DNA of 64,000 nucleotides, from assembly GCA_029246545.1 (NCBI GenBank), contig JAQWMX010000005.1, forward strand, positions 186,001-250,000, read 5' to 3'. This stretch comes from Gammaproteobacteria bacterium. GTDB lineage: Bacteria > Pseudomonadota > Gammaproteobacteria > Pseudomonadales > Pseudohongiellaceae. A program made the position numbers and the translations under genes. This document shows, piece by piece, positions 26,042 through 36,737 of the stretch. How positions within the stretch are numbered: the first letter of the stretch is position 1; every line of letters starts with the position of its first letter. Below the pieces are notes generated by a model, which saw nothing but the letters and a program-made list of their open reading frames with translations, was not told the origin of the DNA and searched no databases.

Positions 26042-28177
26042 CTATTTTCTTCTCCAGTGATGAAACTTTTCCAACCATGGGTATAGCCATTCTGGCGCAT
26101 GTGCTTTTTGCCACTCACCAGCTACAAATTTATTACTTTCAGCAAGGGTTGGATAAATGTGGATTGTTGACATGATTTTTTTCAAACCCAGACCATGCTT
26201 CATTGCCAAAACATATTCTGTGATTAAATCAGAGGCATGATAGCCCACGATAGTAACACCAAGAATTTTATCTTTGTCTGGTTGGGTTAATACTTTAACA
26301 AAACCTTTATCCTCACTGTCAGCGATGGCTCGATCAAGATCATCAATTTGATAGGTAGTAACTTCGTATTCTATCCCTTTAGTTTTAGCATCTTTTTCAT
26401 TTAAGCCAACCCTAGCAACTTCAGGGTCTGTGAAAGTCGACCATGGCACTATAGAGTAATCAACCTTAAACTTTTTAAATCCTGCAAATAGACTGTTAAC
26501 TGAAGTGTACCAAGCCTGGTGTGCCGCCATATGTGTAAACTGATAAGGCCCAGCAACATCTCCACAAGCGTAAATATTTGGGAAATTAGTTTGTAAATAA
26601 TCATTTACTCTAATTGTACCCTGCTCCGTTGTTTCAAGGCCCAAGGCTTCAAGCCCAAAGCCTTGGATATTTGCTTTACGCCCTATTGCCAAGAGCGCCA
26701 CATCAAACTCTAGAGTAATTTCATTCTCATCTTTTTTAAGAGTAGCCTGGTTAAGTCCAGCTTGTTTTTGAAACCTAAGAACTTGATGTTCTCCCAGAAA
26801 CTTTATGCCTTCTTGTTGAAAATTTTCTAGCATGTAATCTGATACTATTTCATCTTCTCTTGGCAACGGCTTAGAAACAATATCTACTTGGGTAACTTCA
26901 GATCCAAGACGAGAAAAAGCTTGGGCAAGTTCGCACCCTATTGGCCCACCTCCAACAACTAAAAGCTTTTCAGGAAGGCTATTCAGATTCCATATCGAAT
27001 CAGAGGTCACATAATCTATATCGGCTAGTCCTGGAATTGGCGGGACAAAGGGACTCGCTCCCGTAGCAAGAACTATACTGCGTGTGCTTATTTGCTTACC
27101 TGCAACTTCTACAAGAAAAGGAGAAATAATTTTGGCTTCACCTTGAATACATTCCACCCCTAATTCTGTATAGCGCTCAATTGAATCATGGGGTGCAATT
27201 TTACTAATAACATTTTTAATGCGTTGCATCACCGCGGGGAAGTCAATTTCATATGAAGCAGTGTTAATCCCAAACTCTTCTGCTCTGGAAAATAAGTGGC
27301 TTACCCCAGCACTTCTAATTAAAGCCTTACTTGGAACACAACCTGTATTAAGACAATCTCCTCCCATAAGATTTTTTTCTATAAGTACAACCTTAGCTTT
27401 AGTCAATGCCGCTATATATGAAGTAACCAAACCAGCAGAACCTGCTCCAATAACAACAAGGTTTGTATCGAACTTTTTAGGAGCGGGGAATTCTTTATAA
27501 ACTTTTCTTTTTTTCAAAAGAGCAATCATCCATTTAGCCAGCCAAGGAAACAAAGCTAGTACAACCAACACTCTAATTAGACCAACACTCAATACTGCGG
27601 GAATACTTTCAGCCATACCAAGTTGAACACCCACTTCAACATACAGCCCTGTGCCAACCAACATTCCAAGTTGGCTTACCCAATAAAAATCACGTAAGCG
27701 AATAGGTGTTAAAGCTATCAGCATATTGACCAAGAAGAATGGGAAAACAGGGATTAAGCGTAAAGTAAATAAATAGAAAATACCGTCTTTCTTAATGCCA
27801 TCATTTAAGGGCTTCAAACTTTTCCCAAATTTTCCTTGTACCCAATCACGCAGAATTGTCCTGGCCATTAAAAACGCTAATGTCGCACCTATTGAGCTTG
27901 CAAATGACACCAATAATAAGCCCCACCAAAACCCAAACAGCGCACCGCCCACTAATGTCACTAGAGCGGCAGCCGGAAGAGAAAAAGCAGTAATCAAGAT
28001 GTAGAGGAAAAAATAAAGTAGAGAAACCAGCGTAAAATTGTTTTCTTTATAATCCAAAAGCAAATCTCGCTGCTCCTGAAAGAATGACAACTGCAGATAA
28101 TCACCTAAGTCAAAAATAAAAAAACAGCTTAAAACTGTTAGGAAAAGCAGAAGCAGGACAAGTTGTTTTTTGTTCAT
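26042..28177 (-). CDS. Fusion of a DedA/VTT membrane domain and a pyridine nucleotide-disulfide oxidoreductase
   Basis: A 711-residue two-part protein. Residues 1-225 form a polytopic TVP38/TMEM64 (SNARE-associated/VTT) domain with FSLPAAALVTLVGGALFG and RLIPVFPFFLVN. Residues 238-711 form an FAD-dependent oxidoreductase: FAD site VVIGAGSAGL (241-250), redox-active pair Cys275/Cys280 in GGDCLNTGC, NAD site VVGGGPIGCELA, and a dimerisation domain ending HIYPTLAES. The reductase half resembles mercuric reductase/dihydrolipoamide dehydrogenase, but the His-Glu pair at its end is HIYPTLAE and no N-terminal heavy-metal domain exists. The membrane half suggests redox chemistry at the inner membrane on an unknown substrate. 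Confidence 0.88.
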   Translation of the reverse strand: MNKKQLVLLLLFLTVLSCFFIFDLGDYLQLSFFQEQRDLLLDYKENNFTLVSLLYFFLYILITAFSLPAAALVTLVGGALFGFWWGLLLVSFASSIGATLAFLMARTILRDWVQGKFGKSLKPLNDGIKKDGIFYLFTLRLIPVFPFFLVNMLIALTPIRLRDFYWVSQLGMLVGTGLYVEVGVQLGMAESIPAVLSVGLIRVLVVLALFPWLAKWMIALLKKRKVYKEFPAPKKFDTNLVVIGAGSAGLVTSYIAALTKAKVVLIEKNLMGGDCLNTGCVPSKALIRSAGVSHLFSRAEEFGINTASYEIDFPAVMQRIKNVISKIAPHDSIERYTELGVECIQGEAKIISPFLVEVAGKQISTRSIVLATGASPFVPPIPGLADIDYVTSDSIWNLNSLPEKLLVVGGGPIGCELAQAFSRLGSEVTQVDIVSKPLPREDEIVSDYMLENFQQEGIKFLGEHQVLRFQKQAGLNQATLKKDENEITLEFDVALLAIGRKANIQGFGLEALGLETTEQGTIRVNDYLQTNFPNIYACGDVAGPYQFTHMAAHQAWYTSVNSLFAGFKKFKVDYSIVPWSTFTDPEVARVGLNEKDAKTKGIEYEVTTYQIDDLDRAIADSEDKGFVKVLTQPDKDKILGVTIVGYHASDLITEYVLAMKHGLGLKKIMSTIHIYPTLAESNKFVAGEWQKAHAPEWLYPWLEKFHHWRRK

Positions 28178-28310
28178 TTTGTGTGTTGATATGCCATAAT
28201 TAGTTCAAACTTGTACAAATAGATGACTTTCAGACAAATATGTTACTAAGAAAATCAGCTTATTACCTCTTTATCATTGTTTGATTTTTAGTGATTTATA
28301 TATTGAGTAA

Positions 28311-29336
<1,026 letters not shown>

Positions 29337-29413
29337 GCATAATGTAGACTCCATATTTAACATCAAGAGCAAAACCTATAATTTAATTTCAATTTTTTAG
29401 TAAGGAACTAATA

Positions 29414-29740
29414 ATGAGCGATAACATTAGCCACATTTCAGATGACAGTTTTGAAGACGACGTCATTAATTCAAATGGACCAGTACTAGTAGATTTTTGG
29501 GCAGAATGGTGTGGCCCATGCAAAATGATCGCTCCAGTTCTGGAAGATTTGGCTGATGAATATAATGGCAAGCTTAAAGTTTGTAAAATGGATGTCGATC
29601 AACACAAAGCAATTGCTGAAAAGTACAATGTGAAAGGTATCCCAACATTAATCATATTTAATAATGGCGATGCTGCTGGTAAAAAAGTTGGTGCACTTTC
29701 AAAAGCACAGCTATCAGCATTTATAGACAGTACAATTTAA
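29414..29740 (+). CDS. trxA: Thioredoxin 1
   Basis: Cytosolic disulfide reductase of 108 residues. The active site WCGPC is at residues 32-36, followed by the cis-Pro region GIPTLIIF near residue 74. The ribosome site AAGGA lies before the ATG. It precedes rho, an order common in proteobacteria including E. coli. Confidence 0.97.
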   Translation: MSDNISHISDDSFEDDVINSNGPVLVDFWAEWCGPCKMIAPVLEDLADEYNGKLKVCKMDVDQHKAIAEKYNVKGIPTLIIFNNGDAAGKKVGALSKAQLSAFIDSTI

Positions 29741-29768
29741 CTATTCAGTCTAATTAAGCTGAATAGTT
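29739..29768 (+). terminator. Hairpin after trxA, probable terminator
   Basis: AACTATTCAG and CTGAATAGTT form a perfect 10-bp stem around a 10-base loop, overlapping the trxA stop. The T-run comes 11 bases later (CAGTTTTTTT), not directly after the stem, so it may work as a weak terminator or as an mRNA-stabilising 3' end. Confidence 0.6.
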
Positions 29769-30034
29769 TAAAAAATCAGTTTTTTTATAATAATTACTTT
29801 ACACGGCTTAGGGCGGGTGATAGATTACCCGCCAGCTTGTCATTTCAGGTGCCGCTCTTAGGTGCCAAATCAGTAAAAATAAAATTTTAATACATAATAA
29901 GCCTTACACGAGGCAGATCTGACAGGCAATAATTTTAATAAACCTTATTATCAATTAACTACTTTCATTTTCTTAAACAATTAACCCACCCTTCTTTTTT
30001 CTCAAAAAGACTTATTACACTTTGAATTTACCCT
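29769..30034 (+). other. Leader region of rho
   Basis: A gap of nearly 300 bases before rho without an open frame. It contains one clear hairpin, GGCGGGT (29812-29818) with ACCCGCC (29827-29833), not followed by a T-run. rho leaders in enterobacteria are long and autoregulated by attenuation, so a regulatory leader is plausible, but I recognise no defined RNA family here. Confidence 0.4.
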
Positions 30035-31294
30035 ATGAATCTATCTGAATTAAAAACAAAACCAATTTCCGAATTAACACAAATTGCCCAAGATATGGGT
30101 CTCGATAACGTAAGTCGTACACGTAAACAAGACGTTATCTTCCAGCTATTGAAACGTCATGCGAAAAATGGCGAAGACATTTATGGCGAAGGTGTACTCG
30201 AAATTTTACAAGATGGTTTTGGCTTTTTACGTTCAGCCGATGCTTCATACCTGGCTGGCCCTGATGATATTTATGTATCTCCTAGCCAGATTAGACGTTT
30301 TAATTTACGCACTGGAGATACAGTTGCTGGCAACATTCGCCCTCCCAAAGATGGAGAAAGGTATTTTGCTTTACTCAAAGTTAAAGAAATTAATTTTGAT
30401 AAACCTGAAAACTCCCGTAACAAAATACTTTTTGAAAATCTTACACCTCTTTTCCCTGACGACCGACTTACACTTGAAGTAGGAAACGGCAGTTCAGAAG
30501 ATTTAAGCTCACGAGTTATTGATTTAGTCGCACCCATAGGTAAAGGGCAACGCGGATTGATCGTCTCACCACCAAAAGCAGGCAAGACTTTAATTCTACA
30601 GAATATTGCTCAAGCAATAGTTCGCAACTCACCAGATTGTCATCTAATCGTACTATTAATTGATGAAAGACCAGAAGAAGTTACCGAAATGAAACGCTCT
30701 GTGCGTGGTGAAGTAGTTGCCAGTACTTTCGATGAGCCACCTTCACGTCACGTTCAAGTTGCCGAAATGGTTATCGAAAAAGCCAAACGTTTAGTTGAGC
30801 ACAAAGAAGATGTCATTATTCTTCTAGACTCAATGACTCGTCTTGCTCGAGCATACAACACGATTATTCCTTCATCGGGTAAAGTCTTAACTGGTGGTGT
30901 TGATGCCCATGCTCTTGAGCGACCGAAACGTTTCTTTGGTGCTGCTCGTAATATTGAAGAAGGCGGCAGCTTAACTATTATTTCTACTTGTCTGATAGAA
31001 ACCGGTTCAAAAATGGACGAAGTTATTTACGAAGAGTTTAAAGGCACCGGCAATATGGAATTACATCTGGACAGAAAAATGGCAGAGAAACGTGTTTATC
31101 CTGCTATCAATGTTCGTCGATCAGGCACGCGCCGTGAGGATTTGTTAACCACTGAAGAAGAATTACAACGCATGTGGATCTTGCGCAAACTGCTTACTTC
31201 TATGGAAGACGTCCCTGCTACCGAATTTATCCTGGATAAATTAAAAGATACCAAGACCAACGACGAATTTTTCCAAGCAATGAAGCGTAAATAA
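30035..31294 (+). CDS. rho: Transcription termination factor Rho
   Basis: Hexameric RNA-dependent ATPase that ends transcription. N-terminal helical domain starting [18 protein letters not shown], then the cold-shock-like RNA site (DGFGFLRS), Walker A SPPKAGKT near residue 185, Walker [17 protein letters not shown] and the secondary RNA-binding loops [10 protein letters not shown]-type (here [16 protein letters not shown]) . The 419 residues equal the E. coli length. Confidence 0.98.
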   Translation: MNLSELKTKPISELTQIAQDMGLDNVSRTRKQDVIFQLLKRHAKNGEDIYGEGVLEILQDGFGFLRSADASYLAGPDDIYVSPSQIRRFNLRTGDTVAGNIRPPKDGERYFALLKVKEINFDKPENSRNKILFENLTPLFPDDRLTLEVGNGSSEDLSSRVIDLVAPIGKGQRGLIVSPPKAGKTLILQNIAQAIVRNSPDCHLIVLLIDERPEEVTEMKRSVRGEVVASTFDEPPSRHVQVAEMVIEKAKRLVEHKEDVIILLDSMTRLARAYNTIIPSSGKVLTGGVDAHALERPKRFFGAARNIEEGGSLTIISTCLIETGSKMDEVIYEEFKGTGNMELHLDRKMAEKRVYPAINVRRSGTRREDLLTTEEELQRMWILRKLLTSMEDVPATEFILDKLKDTKTNDEFFQAMKRK

Positions 31295-31318
31295 AACGTA
31301 ACTGGATTTAGCCTAGCT

Positions 31319-32785
31319 ATGTTCAAGGACCTCCGCGAATTTATTGAATTACTTGAGCAGCAAGGCGAATTAAAACGCATATCTACTCCTGTCGATCCAT
31401 ATCTCGAAATTACCGAAATTTCTGATCGAACCCTTCGCCGAGAAGGTCCAGCACTCCTATTTGAAAACCCTATTAATTCAGGCATACCAGTATTAGCTAA
31501 TCTATTTGGCACAACTAAACGTGTCGCTATGGCGATGGGTCAAAAAGATGTTGAGGCTTTACGCGATGTCGGAAAACTATTGGCTTTCTTGAAAGAACCT
31601 GAGCCACCTAAAGGATGGAAAGACTTACTTGAAAAAGCTCCTATATTTAAGCAGGCGCTTAATTTAGCTCCTAAAGTCATTAAGTCCCCGCCCTGTCAGG
31701 AAATAGTTATCGAAGAAAATGATATCGACTTAAACACCATCCCTATCCAAACTTGCTGGCCTGAAGATGTTGCTCCACTAATTACCTGGCCATTGGTTAT
31801 TACCAAAGGCCCCAATAAAGAAAGGCAAAACCTTGGTATATACCGTATGCAATTAATCGGTAAAAACCGTTTAATTATGCGTTGGCTACCTCATCGCGGT
31901 GGCGCCCTTGATTTTAAAGAATGGCAAGAAGCACATCCTGGTGAAGGCTTCCCAGTGAGCATTGCCATAGGTGCAGATCCAGCAACTATTTTGGGCACAG
32001 TCACACCTATTCCAGATACCCTGTCTGAATATGCCTTTGCTGGTTTATTACGTGGCAGTAAAACTGAAGTCGCACAAAGTTTAAGTAACGAACTACAAGT
32101 ACCCGCTTCTGCCGAGTTTGTTCTTGAAGGTGTCATAGAGCCTGACGATATTGCCACAGAAGGTCCGTATGGTGACCACACGGGTTATTACAATGAAGTA
32201 GAAAAGTTTCCGGTGTTTACCGTTAAAAAGATTACGCATCGTAAAGATCCGATCTATCACAGCACCTATACTGGAAGGCCCCCAGATGAGCCGGCAATTC
32301 TCGGCGTTGCCTTAAACGAAGTTTTCGTCCCAATCATCCAAAAGCAATACCCGGAAATTACCGATTTTTATTTGCCGCCAGAAGGCTGCTCTTATCGGCT
32401 CGCTGTTATCAGCATTAAGAAACAATATCCTGGCCACGCAAAGCGGGTAATGATGGGCCTATGGTCATTCTTACGCCAATTTATGTATACCAAATTTGTC
32501 ATCGTGGTAGATGACGATATTAATATCCGTTCTTGGGAAGATGTTATTTGGGCCATGACAACGCGTATGGACCCAGCTAGAGACACCGTCATAATTGAAA
32601 ATACACCAATAGATTATCTTGATTTCGCCTCACCCGTTTCCGGGTTAGGTTCAAAAATGGGTTTCGATGCCACCACTAAAATTGGTGCTGAAACCACCCG
32701 CGAATGGGGACAGTCCATCACCATGAGCCAGGACGTTAAAGACAGAGTTGATGCCATTTGGCAGGAACTCGGTATTTTTGATTAA
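31319..32785 (+). CDS. ubiD: 3-octaprenyl-4-hydroxybenzoate carboxy-lyase UbiD
   Basis: Prenylated-FMN-dependent decarboxylase of ubiquinone synthesis. The 488 residues are close to the E. coli enzyme (497). The N-terminus [20 protein letters not shown], the block [15 protein letters not shown] near residue 278 (bearing the catalytic Glu) and the C-terminal region are characteristic. It follows rho by 24 bases and is closed by an intrinsic terminator. The partner UbiX is not in this window. Confidence 0.95.
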   Translation: MFKDLREFIELLEQQGELKRISTPVDPYLEITEISDRTLRREGPALLFENPINSGIPVLANLFGTTKRVAMAMGQKDVEALRDVGKLLAFLKEPEPPKGWKDLLEKAPIFKQALNLAPKVIKSPPCQEIVIEENDIDLNTIPIQTCWPEDVAPLITWPLVITKGPNKERQNLGIYRMQLIGKNRLIMRWLPHRGGALDFKEWQEAHPGEGFPVSIAIGADPATILGTVTPIPDTLSEYAFAGLLRGSKTEVAQSLSNELQVPASAEFVLEGVIEPDDIATEGPYGDHTGYYNEVEKFPVFTVKKITHRKDPIYHSTYTGRPPDEPAILGVALNEVFVPIIQKQYPEITDFYLPPEGCSYRLAVISIKKQYPGHAKRVMMGLWSFLRQFMYTKFVIVVDDDINIRSWEDVIWAMTTRMDPARDTVIIENTPIDYLDFASPVSGLGSKMGFDATTKIGAETTREWGQSITMSQDVKDRVDAIWQELGIFD

Positions 32786-32824
32786 AAAACTGGTAAACCC
32801 TCAAAACTGTACTAAATTGAAACT

Positions 32825-32851
32825 ATCACCCTAAAACGGTGATTTTATTTT
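32825..32851 (+). terminator. Intrinsic terminator after ubiD
   Basis: ATCACC (32825-32830) pairs with GGTGAT (32838-32843) around a 7-base loop and is followed directly by TTTATTTTC. It separates ubiD from the double-glycine-leader peptide gene. Confidence 0.8.
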
Positions 32852-32882
32852 CTTATTAAATTCTTACGACAAGGAGATAGTC

Positions 32883-33136
32883 ATGAGAGCGTTAACCGTA
32901 AAAGAAGTAGATGAAGTAAGTGGCGGTTCTTATCTGAGTGATATAACAGACTTAGCAACTCAAACTGGTGTAGTTGGTAGCATTATAGGTTTGCAGCGAC
33001 TGGAACTGCAGCTGGTGCAACCACTGGAGGTTGGTGGGGTGCAGGTTTTGGAGCTGCCTGGGGTGCTGGAACAGGACTTGGGACCTATATTTATAACAGA
33101 TATGTCAGCCGCCTAATTTTAAATGACCAATATTAA
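32883..33136 (+). pseudogene. Double-glycine-leader (class II microcin/bacteriocin-like) peptide gene, frameshifted
   Basis: ATG 32883 has a strong AAGGAG seven bases before it. The first 15 residues, MRALTVKEVDEVSGG, are a typical double-glycine leader cut by C39-peptidase ABC exporters. The core starts SYLSDITDLATQTGVV. In the ATG frame the protein then turns into unlikely sequence and stops at 33116. Shifting by one base at the TTT run (32990-32992) gives a Gly/Ala-rich sequence with GWWGAGFGAAWGAGTG, ending YIYNRYVSRLILNDQY at the TAA of 33134-33136. That composition is what pore-forming GG peptides look like. One missing T explains the break. No exporter gene is near. Confidence 0.75.
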
Positions 33137-33162
33137 AGGTTCTAATTCAAAAATTATAAAAG

Positions 33163-33196
33163 CCTCTAGAATTTTTTTTATAAAAATTCCTAGAGG
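33163..33196 (+). promoter_or_regulatory. Hairpin before the small membrane protein gene
   Basis: CCTCTAGAATTTTT and AAAAATTCCTAGAGG form a long stem with a single bulge and a short T/A loop. The right arm contains AGAGG, the only purine-rich ribosome-site candidate before ATG 33210, so folding could hide it. It could also be a weak terminator for the peptide gene. Confidence 0.5.
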
Positions 33197-33209
33197 TAAT
33201 GTGATTTAA

Positions 33210-33542
33210 ATGGAAATTAAAGTAAGAAACTACATTCGAATATTAGGACTACTTCTTTCTGTTCTAGGTTTTTTTGTTATTTACTTGATGTTAACTGATG
33301 AAAACCCTCTTAGTCGATATGATATATTTTATTCTGTTGGAGCTGGCCTTTTCTTTTCCCCATTAGTTCTCTCTAGTTCAATACTAGGCAGAGTTCCATA
33401 TTTTCTTTCAAAACGTATACCAAAAATGTTTGAAGATACGACACTCAATGCAGAAAAGAATTTTAAAGAGTTTTCTGTTGAATCTGCAGTAGGGGCAATT
33501 GTTTTCTTAACTATTGTATTTTTAACAATTCACTTTCAATGA
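33210..33542 (+). CDS. Small three-helix membrane protein, candidate immunity protein
   Basis: A 110-residue protein with hydrophobic segments at about residues 10-28, 41-60 and 91-108 and basic loops between them. I recognise no family. It lies 73 bases after the double-glycine-leader peptide gene on the same strand, and small membrane proteins in that place are often immunity proteins for the bacteriocin. That role is inferred from position only. It could equally be an unrelated orphan gene. Confidence 0.55.
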   Translation: MEIKVRNYIRILGLLLSVLGFFVIYLMLTDENPLSRYDIFYSVGAGLFFSPLVLSSSILGRVPYFLSKRIPKMFEDTTLNAEKNFKEFSVESAVGAIVFLTIVFLTIHFQ

Positions 33543-33599
33543 AATGAACTTAAAATTTCATAACCTATATTAATAACAAATATTTTTATGAGTTTGAGT

Positions 33600-34835
33600 T
33601 CACTTCAAATTGGGCATGGGTAAATCAGGCAGTTTTCTATCCATTAAATTTATCGCTTGACGATAACAAGTAAGACTTTGTTCATGCTCACCTAAATGTT
33701 CGAGTAACCTACCTAATTCAGCATTAATTTCTGAACTTAATCGAGTATTGTTGGAAAGGCGCAATGCTAATTCAAAATATTCCCGAGCTTTACCCCATAA
33801 TTTATTACGTAAACTTAATCGACCTAAAGTTAACATCAAGTTAACATTTTTCGGGCGGTCTTTTACCCAGCCCTCTACTAATAAAATTTGTTCTGCTGCA
33901 TCCTTAGTATCAATATAGCCTAACAATTCAATTAATCTGTCACTCCATTGATGCTTAATAAACTTTGTTAACAAATTGACTGCTTCTTCGCTATTCCCAG
34001 AAGACAATAATGCTCTTAAATAAGCTTCCATTACTAGTTCGCGTTTTTGTAAAGTTTTATGGAAGCTGCTCCAAATAGTTTTCAACTCATTATCATTAAC
34101 TGATTGAGTTGAGGCTTTATGCAATCGATGTACTGCCAATTGCTCCTTTAAATTTAGCAGCTCTTCATTCGATAATACTTTTTGTTTCTCGAGCTCAGGT
34201 AAAAGAGAATTTAATTGCTTCCAATCTTTTAAAGAAACATAAATATCTTTAAGTAACATTAAGGCATAAGGGCTTTCGGGCTGTTCTTTTATGATGGCTA
34301 GTAATAAGGCCAAACTTTGTTCTTCCTTGCCAGACTTAAGCTCAAGCAAAGCCTGAAATGTTTTAATACCAGAATTGGAAACTAATGACTGCTGCTTGGC
34401 TTGAGACAAACAGAATATACAAGCCAATTGATCCTTACGTTGAAATGCTGCATAAGCTGCGGCAAGGTAATTAACACTAGGAACTTGAGCTCGATTGGCC
34501 GACTCTACTAACAGTTTATAAGCATCTTGCCATTGGCCTAATAACAGCTTCTGCCACCCTAACTCCGTTTGTCTCCGTACATTCTTTTGATTAAATATTC
34601 TATACCAAGTTTCTTTATTAAATAATTTGAATGGGTTTATTATTTTTAGGAGTTTGAATAAGCCTATAATCACAAGATAGGTAATTATCAGAGAAATAAT
34701 CGCAGCCCCCAAAGTTACTTCTACAGAGTATGCTCTAAAAGTTACCAGAACATAGCCAGGGTCCTCTGCTAAAAAAACAGAAAGATAAGCTCCAACACCT
34801 AAAGCCAGTAATAGAATTAAAAATGCTTTAACCAC
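33600..34835 (-). CDS. hemY: HemY family TPR membrane protein
   Basis: Inner-membrane protein of 411 residues with two N-terminal membrane helices (about residues 2-22 and 38-62) and then a TPR-rich domain. This is the proteobacterial HemY of the hemCDXY operon, unrelated in reaction to Bacillus protoporphyrinogen oxidase HemY; its exact role in haem synthesis is not settled. The start codon is GTG 34835. Last gene of the operon. Confidence 0.88.
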   Translation of the reverse strand: MVKAFLILLLALGVGAYLSVFLAEDPGYVLVTFRAYSVEVTLGAAIISLIITYLVIIGLFKLLKIINPFKLFNKETWYRIFNQKNVRRQTELGWQKLLLGQWQDAYKLLVESANRAQVPSVNYLAAAYAAFQRKDQLACIFCLSQAKQQSLVSNSGIKTFQALLELKSGKEEQSLALLLAIIKEQPESPYALMLLKDIYVSLKDWKQLNSLLPELEKQKVLSNEELLNLKEQLAVHRLHKASTQSVNDNELKTIWSSFHKTLQKRELVMEAYLRALLSSGNSEEAVNLLTKFIKHQWSDRLIELLGYIDTKDAAEQILLVEGWVKDRPKNVNLMLTLGRLSLRNKLWGKAREYFELALRLSNNTRLSSEINAELGRLLEHLGEHEQSLTCYRQAINLMDRKLPDLPMPNLK

Positions 34836-34876
34836 GGTTTAACGACTCTTTTTTCATATGTTTAAAATTCACAACT

Positions 34877-35938
34877 TTAGTTACTTGCGCCAATTGAGTT
34901 ATCACCCATTAAATTTTCTAGCAAGGAAAGACTTTCACTTAAGCGAGTTAAATTTAGCAAAATCGTTTCACCTTGTAACTCTCTCAAAACTCCTAGAATA
35001 AATGGTTTTTGTTGATCTTGTTCTGGAATATTTTGTTGTGCCAGCATAATCACATTACCGATGCTATCTTGATAAATTGCTTGCCTTCTCTGTAGTAAAG
35101 CAAGTTTTGCTTGTTCTATTTGTAGCTGTATATTTTGACGAACAAAAGTTATTTGCTGATTGTTTAACGGTATAACTACCGGGGTATCTAATCTTCGAAC
35201 TGTGAAATATCGCCCTAGAAACGCACTGAAGTTATTAAACATTCCTTCACTAGTATCATCTGAATTTTCATCTAGAAATTCAGAGCTAGGTTCAATATAT
35301 GAACCTAAACTCACATTACTCAACTGTTGAGATAGAACGCTTAAACGCATATAAAAAGTTTCAGTATCAATACCCTGACTATTTCTCAAGATTTGAATGT
35401 CGGACATTAAAAGGCTATTGATTCTATCCAGAGCAGGATCATTAATTTGGGCAAGTATTGCATTACTACTTTGATATAAGCTTAAAGCAATAGGAACATC
35501 CTGAACCAAATCTAAATATTGCTTTGCGAGTCTAAGCATAGAAGCTGCTTCGACTATTTGCCATATCCCTGTAGATCGATTTACGTTCATTCCCAAACGC
35601 AAACTCACTAACTCCTCATTCAAGTTATCTAGCCTAACGTTTTGTTGGTTAAATAAAATTTCAGAACTTGCCTCAGAATTATTTATATTTTCAAAATCTT
35701 GCTGTGCAACTTGAAACTGACTAAGCAGATTTTCATTTTCAATAGCAAGCTGACTCTGCCTAATTTGCAAACCATCAATTACATCTTGCTGCCGCCAACT
35801 TAGATAAAAAAGTCCAATTAAGCCCAATACTACAATAAATTTTATGCTTGATTTTAAAAATAAATAAGCAGAATTATCTCTCAATTTTTTATTGACAGGC
35901 TTTGGGGATATTTCATTTTCGATATCAACTTTACTCAT
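34877..35938 (-). CDS. hemX: HemX family protein
   Basis: A 353-residue protein with one membrane helix at about residues 29-47, a coiled-coil segment after it and a mostly helical periplasmic domain with the AASMLRLAKQYLDL block that is conserved in HemX. It was once annotated as uroporphyrin-III methyltransferase, but no SAM motif is visible. It overlaps hemD by eight bases. The proposed role is organising haem biosynthesis at the membrane. Confidence 0.85.
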   Translation of the reverse strand: MSKVDIENEISPKPVNKKLRDNSAYLFLKSSIKFIVVLGLIGLFYLSWRQQDVIDGLQIRQSQLAIENENLLSQFQVAQQDFENINNSEASSEILFNQQNVRLDNLNEELVSLRLGMNVNRSTGIWQIVEAASMLRLAKQYLDLVQDVPIALSLYQSSNAILAQINDPALDRINSLLMSDIQILRNSQGIDTETFYMRLSVLSQQLSNVSLGSYIEPSSEFLDENSDDTSEGMFNNFSAFLGRYFTVRRLDTPVVIPLNNQQITFVRQNIQLQIEQAKLALLQRRQAIYQDSIGNVIMLAQQNIPEQDQQKPFILGVLRELQGETILLNLTRLSESLSLLENLMGDNSIGASN

Positions 35939-36713
35939 TGATCTTTTCTACGCCTGACGCTATTGATTTATCATCTGCTGCTTTTAATAGAGAAATAGTT
36001 TCAAACCCCACCTTGTCTGCAACATCTACTAGCCTTGGTGAAGAAACAAAAACATTAAATTTATAGTATTCAGGGTATATTTTTTCAAATAAAAAAGTGA
36101 AATTATGAATAGCTTCTGCACTACTAAATACAATCCCATCTGGTTTTTCAGATTGCAAAATTTCTTTTAAATATTTCTTTTTGTATTCAGGAATAGCTCT
36201 TTTATAAAGTTCAATATATTCAACATCTACGTCTTTTGATCTTAAAGTCTTTGCTAGTAACTCTCTACCACCTTTACCACGAAATATTAATGCCTGCTTT
36301 TTCTTTTCACTTTCTTTTTGTAAAATTTTTCTAAGTTCAGGTAGTATTAACATCCCTTCTGTTCTCATAGATTTTTTTGGATAAGCTACTTTTAATCCAT
36401 AGCTTTCAAGCACCTTCGCAGTGACCGGTCCAGGACTAAAACAACCAATTCCTGTTGGAAGTTCGGTATAGTATTCACCAACAAGTTCCATAGCAATACT
36501 TGCAGCATTTGTGCTAATAAAAAATGCCATATCGTATTGTTCGAGTTTTTTTATCTTTTTTAGTGATGCTTTATCTTGTGGTAAAGGTTGAATTTCCATC
36601 AGAGGCAAATGAAATACTTTAGCACCACGCTTCTCAAGCAGGTCCGTTAGATTTTCCGCTTGATCTTTAGGGCGCGTCAGCCAAAGTGTAATATTATTAA
36701 GAGAAGTATCCAT
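35931..36713 (-). CDS. hemD: Uroporphyrinogen-III synthase
   Basis: Cyclises hydroxymethylbilane to uroporphyrinogen III. The family has low sequence conservation; visible marks are the N-terminal LWLTRPKDQAENLTDLL, the hinge-side FFISTNAASIAM near residue 65, and DGIVFSSAEAIHNF near residue 185. The length of 260 is normal. It lies 24 bases after hemC and overlaps hemX by eight bases, which supports the call. Confidence 0.9.
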   Translation of the reverse strand: MDTSLNNITLWLTRPKDQAENLTDLLEKRGAKVFHLPLMEIQPLPQDKASLKKIKKLEQYDMAFFISTNAASIAMELVGEYYTELPTGIGCFSPGPVTAKVLESYGLKVAYPKKSMRTEGMLILPELRKILQKESEKKKQALIFRGKGGRELLAKTLRSKDVDVEYIELYKRAIPEYKKKYLKEILQSEKPDGIVFSSAEAIHNFTFLFEKIYPEYYKFNVFVSSPRLVDVADKVGFETISLLKAADDKSIASGVEKINE

Positions 36714-36737
36714 ATTTAATTAATAACTAATTAATAG

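Noticed and set aside
29812-29833. GC-rich hairpin before rho as an intrinsic terminator
   Set aside because: No T-run follows on either strand; a structural or regulatory role stays open.
32993-33116. C-terminal half of the 77-residue frame of the GG-leader peptide as real protein
   Set aside because: Its Leu/Gln/Val-rich sequence is the off-frame reading of a Gly/Ala-rich coding stretch that continues cleanly to 33136.
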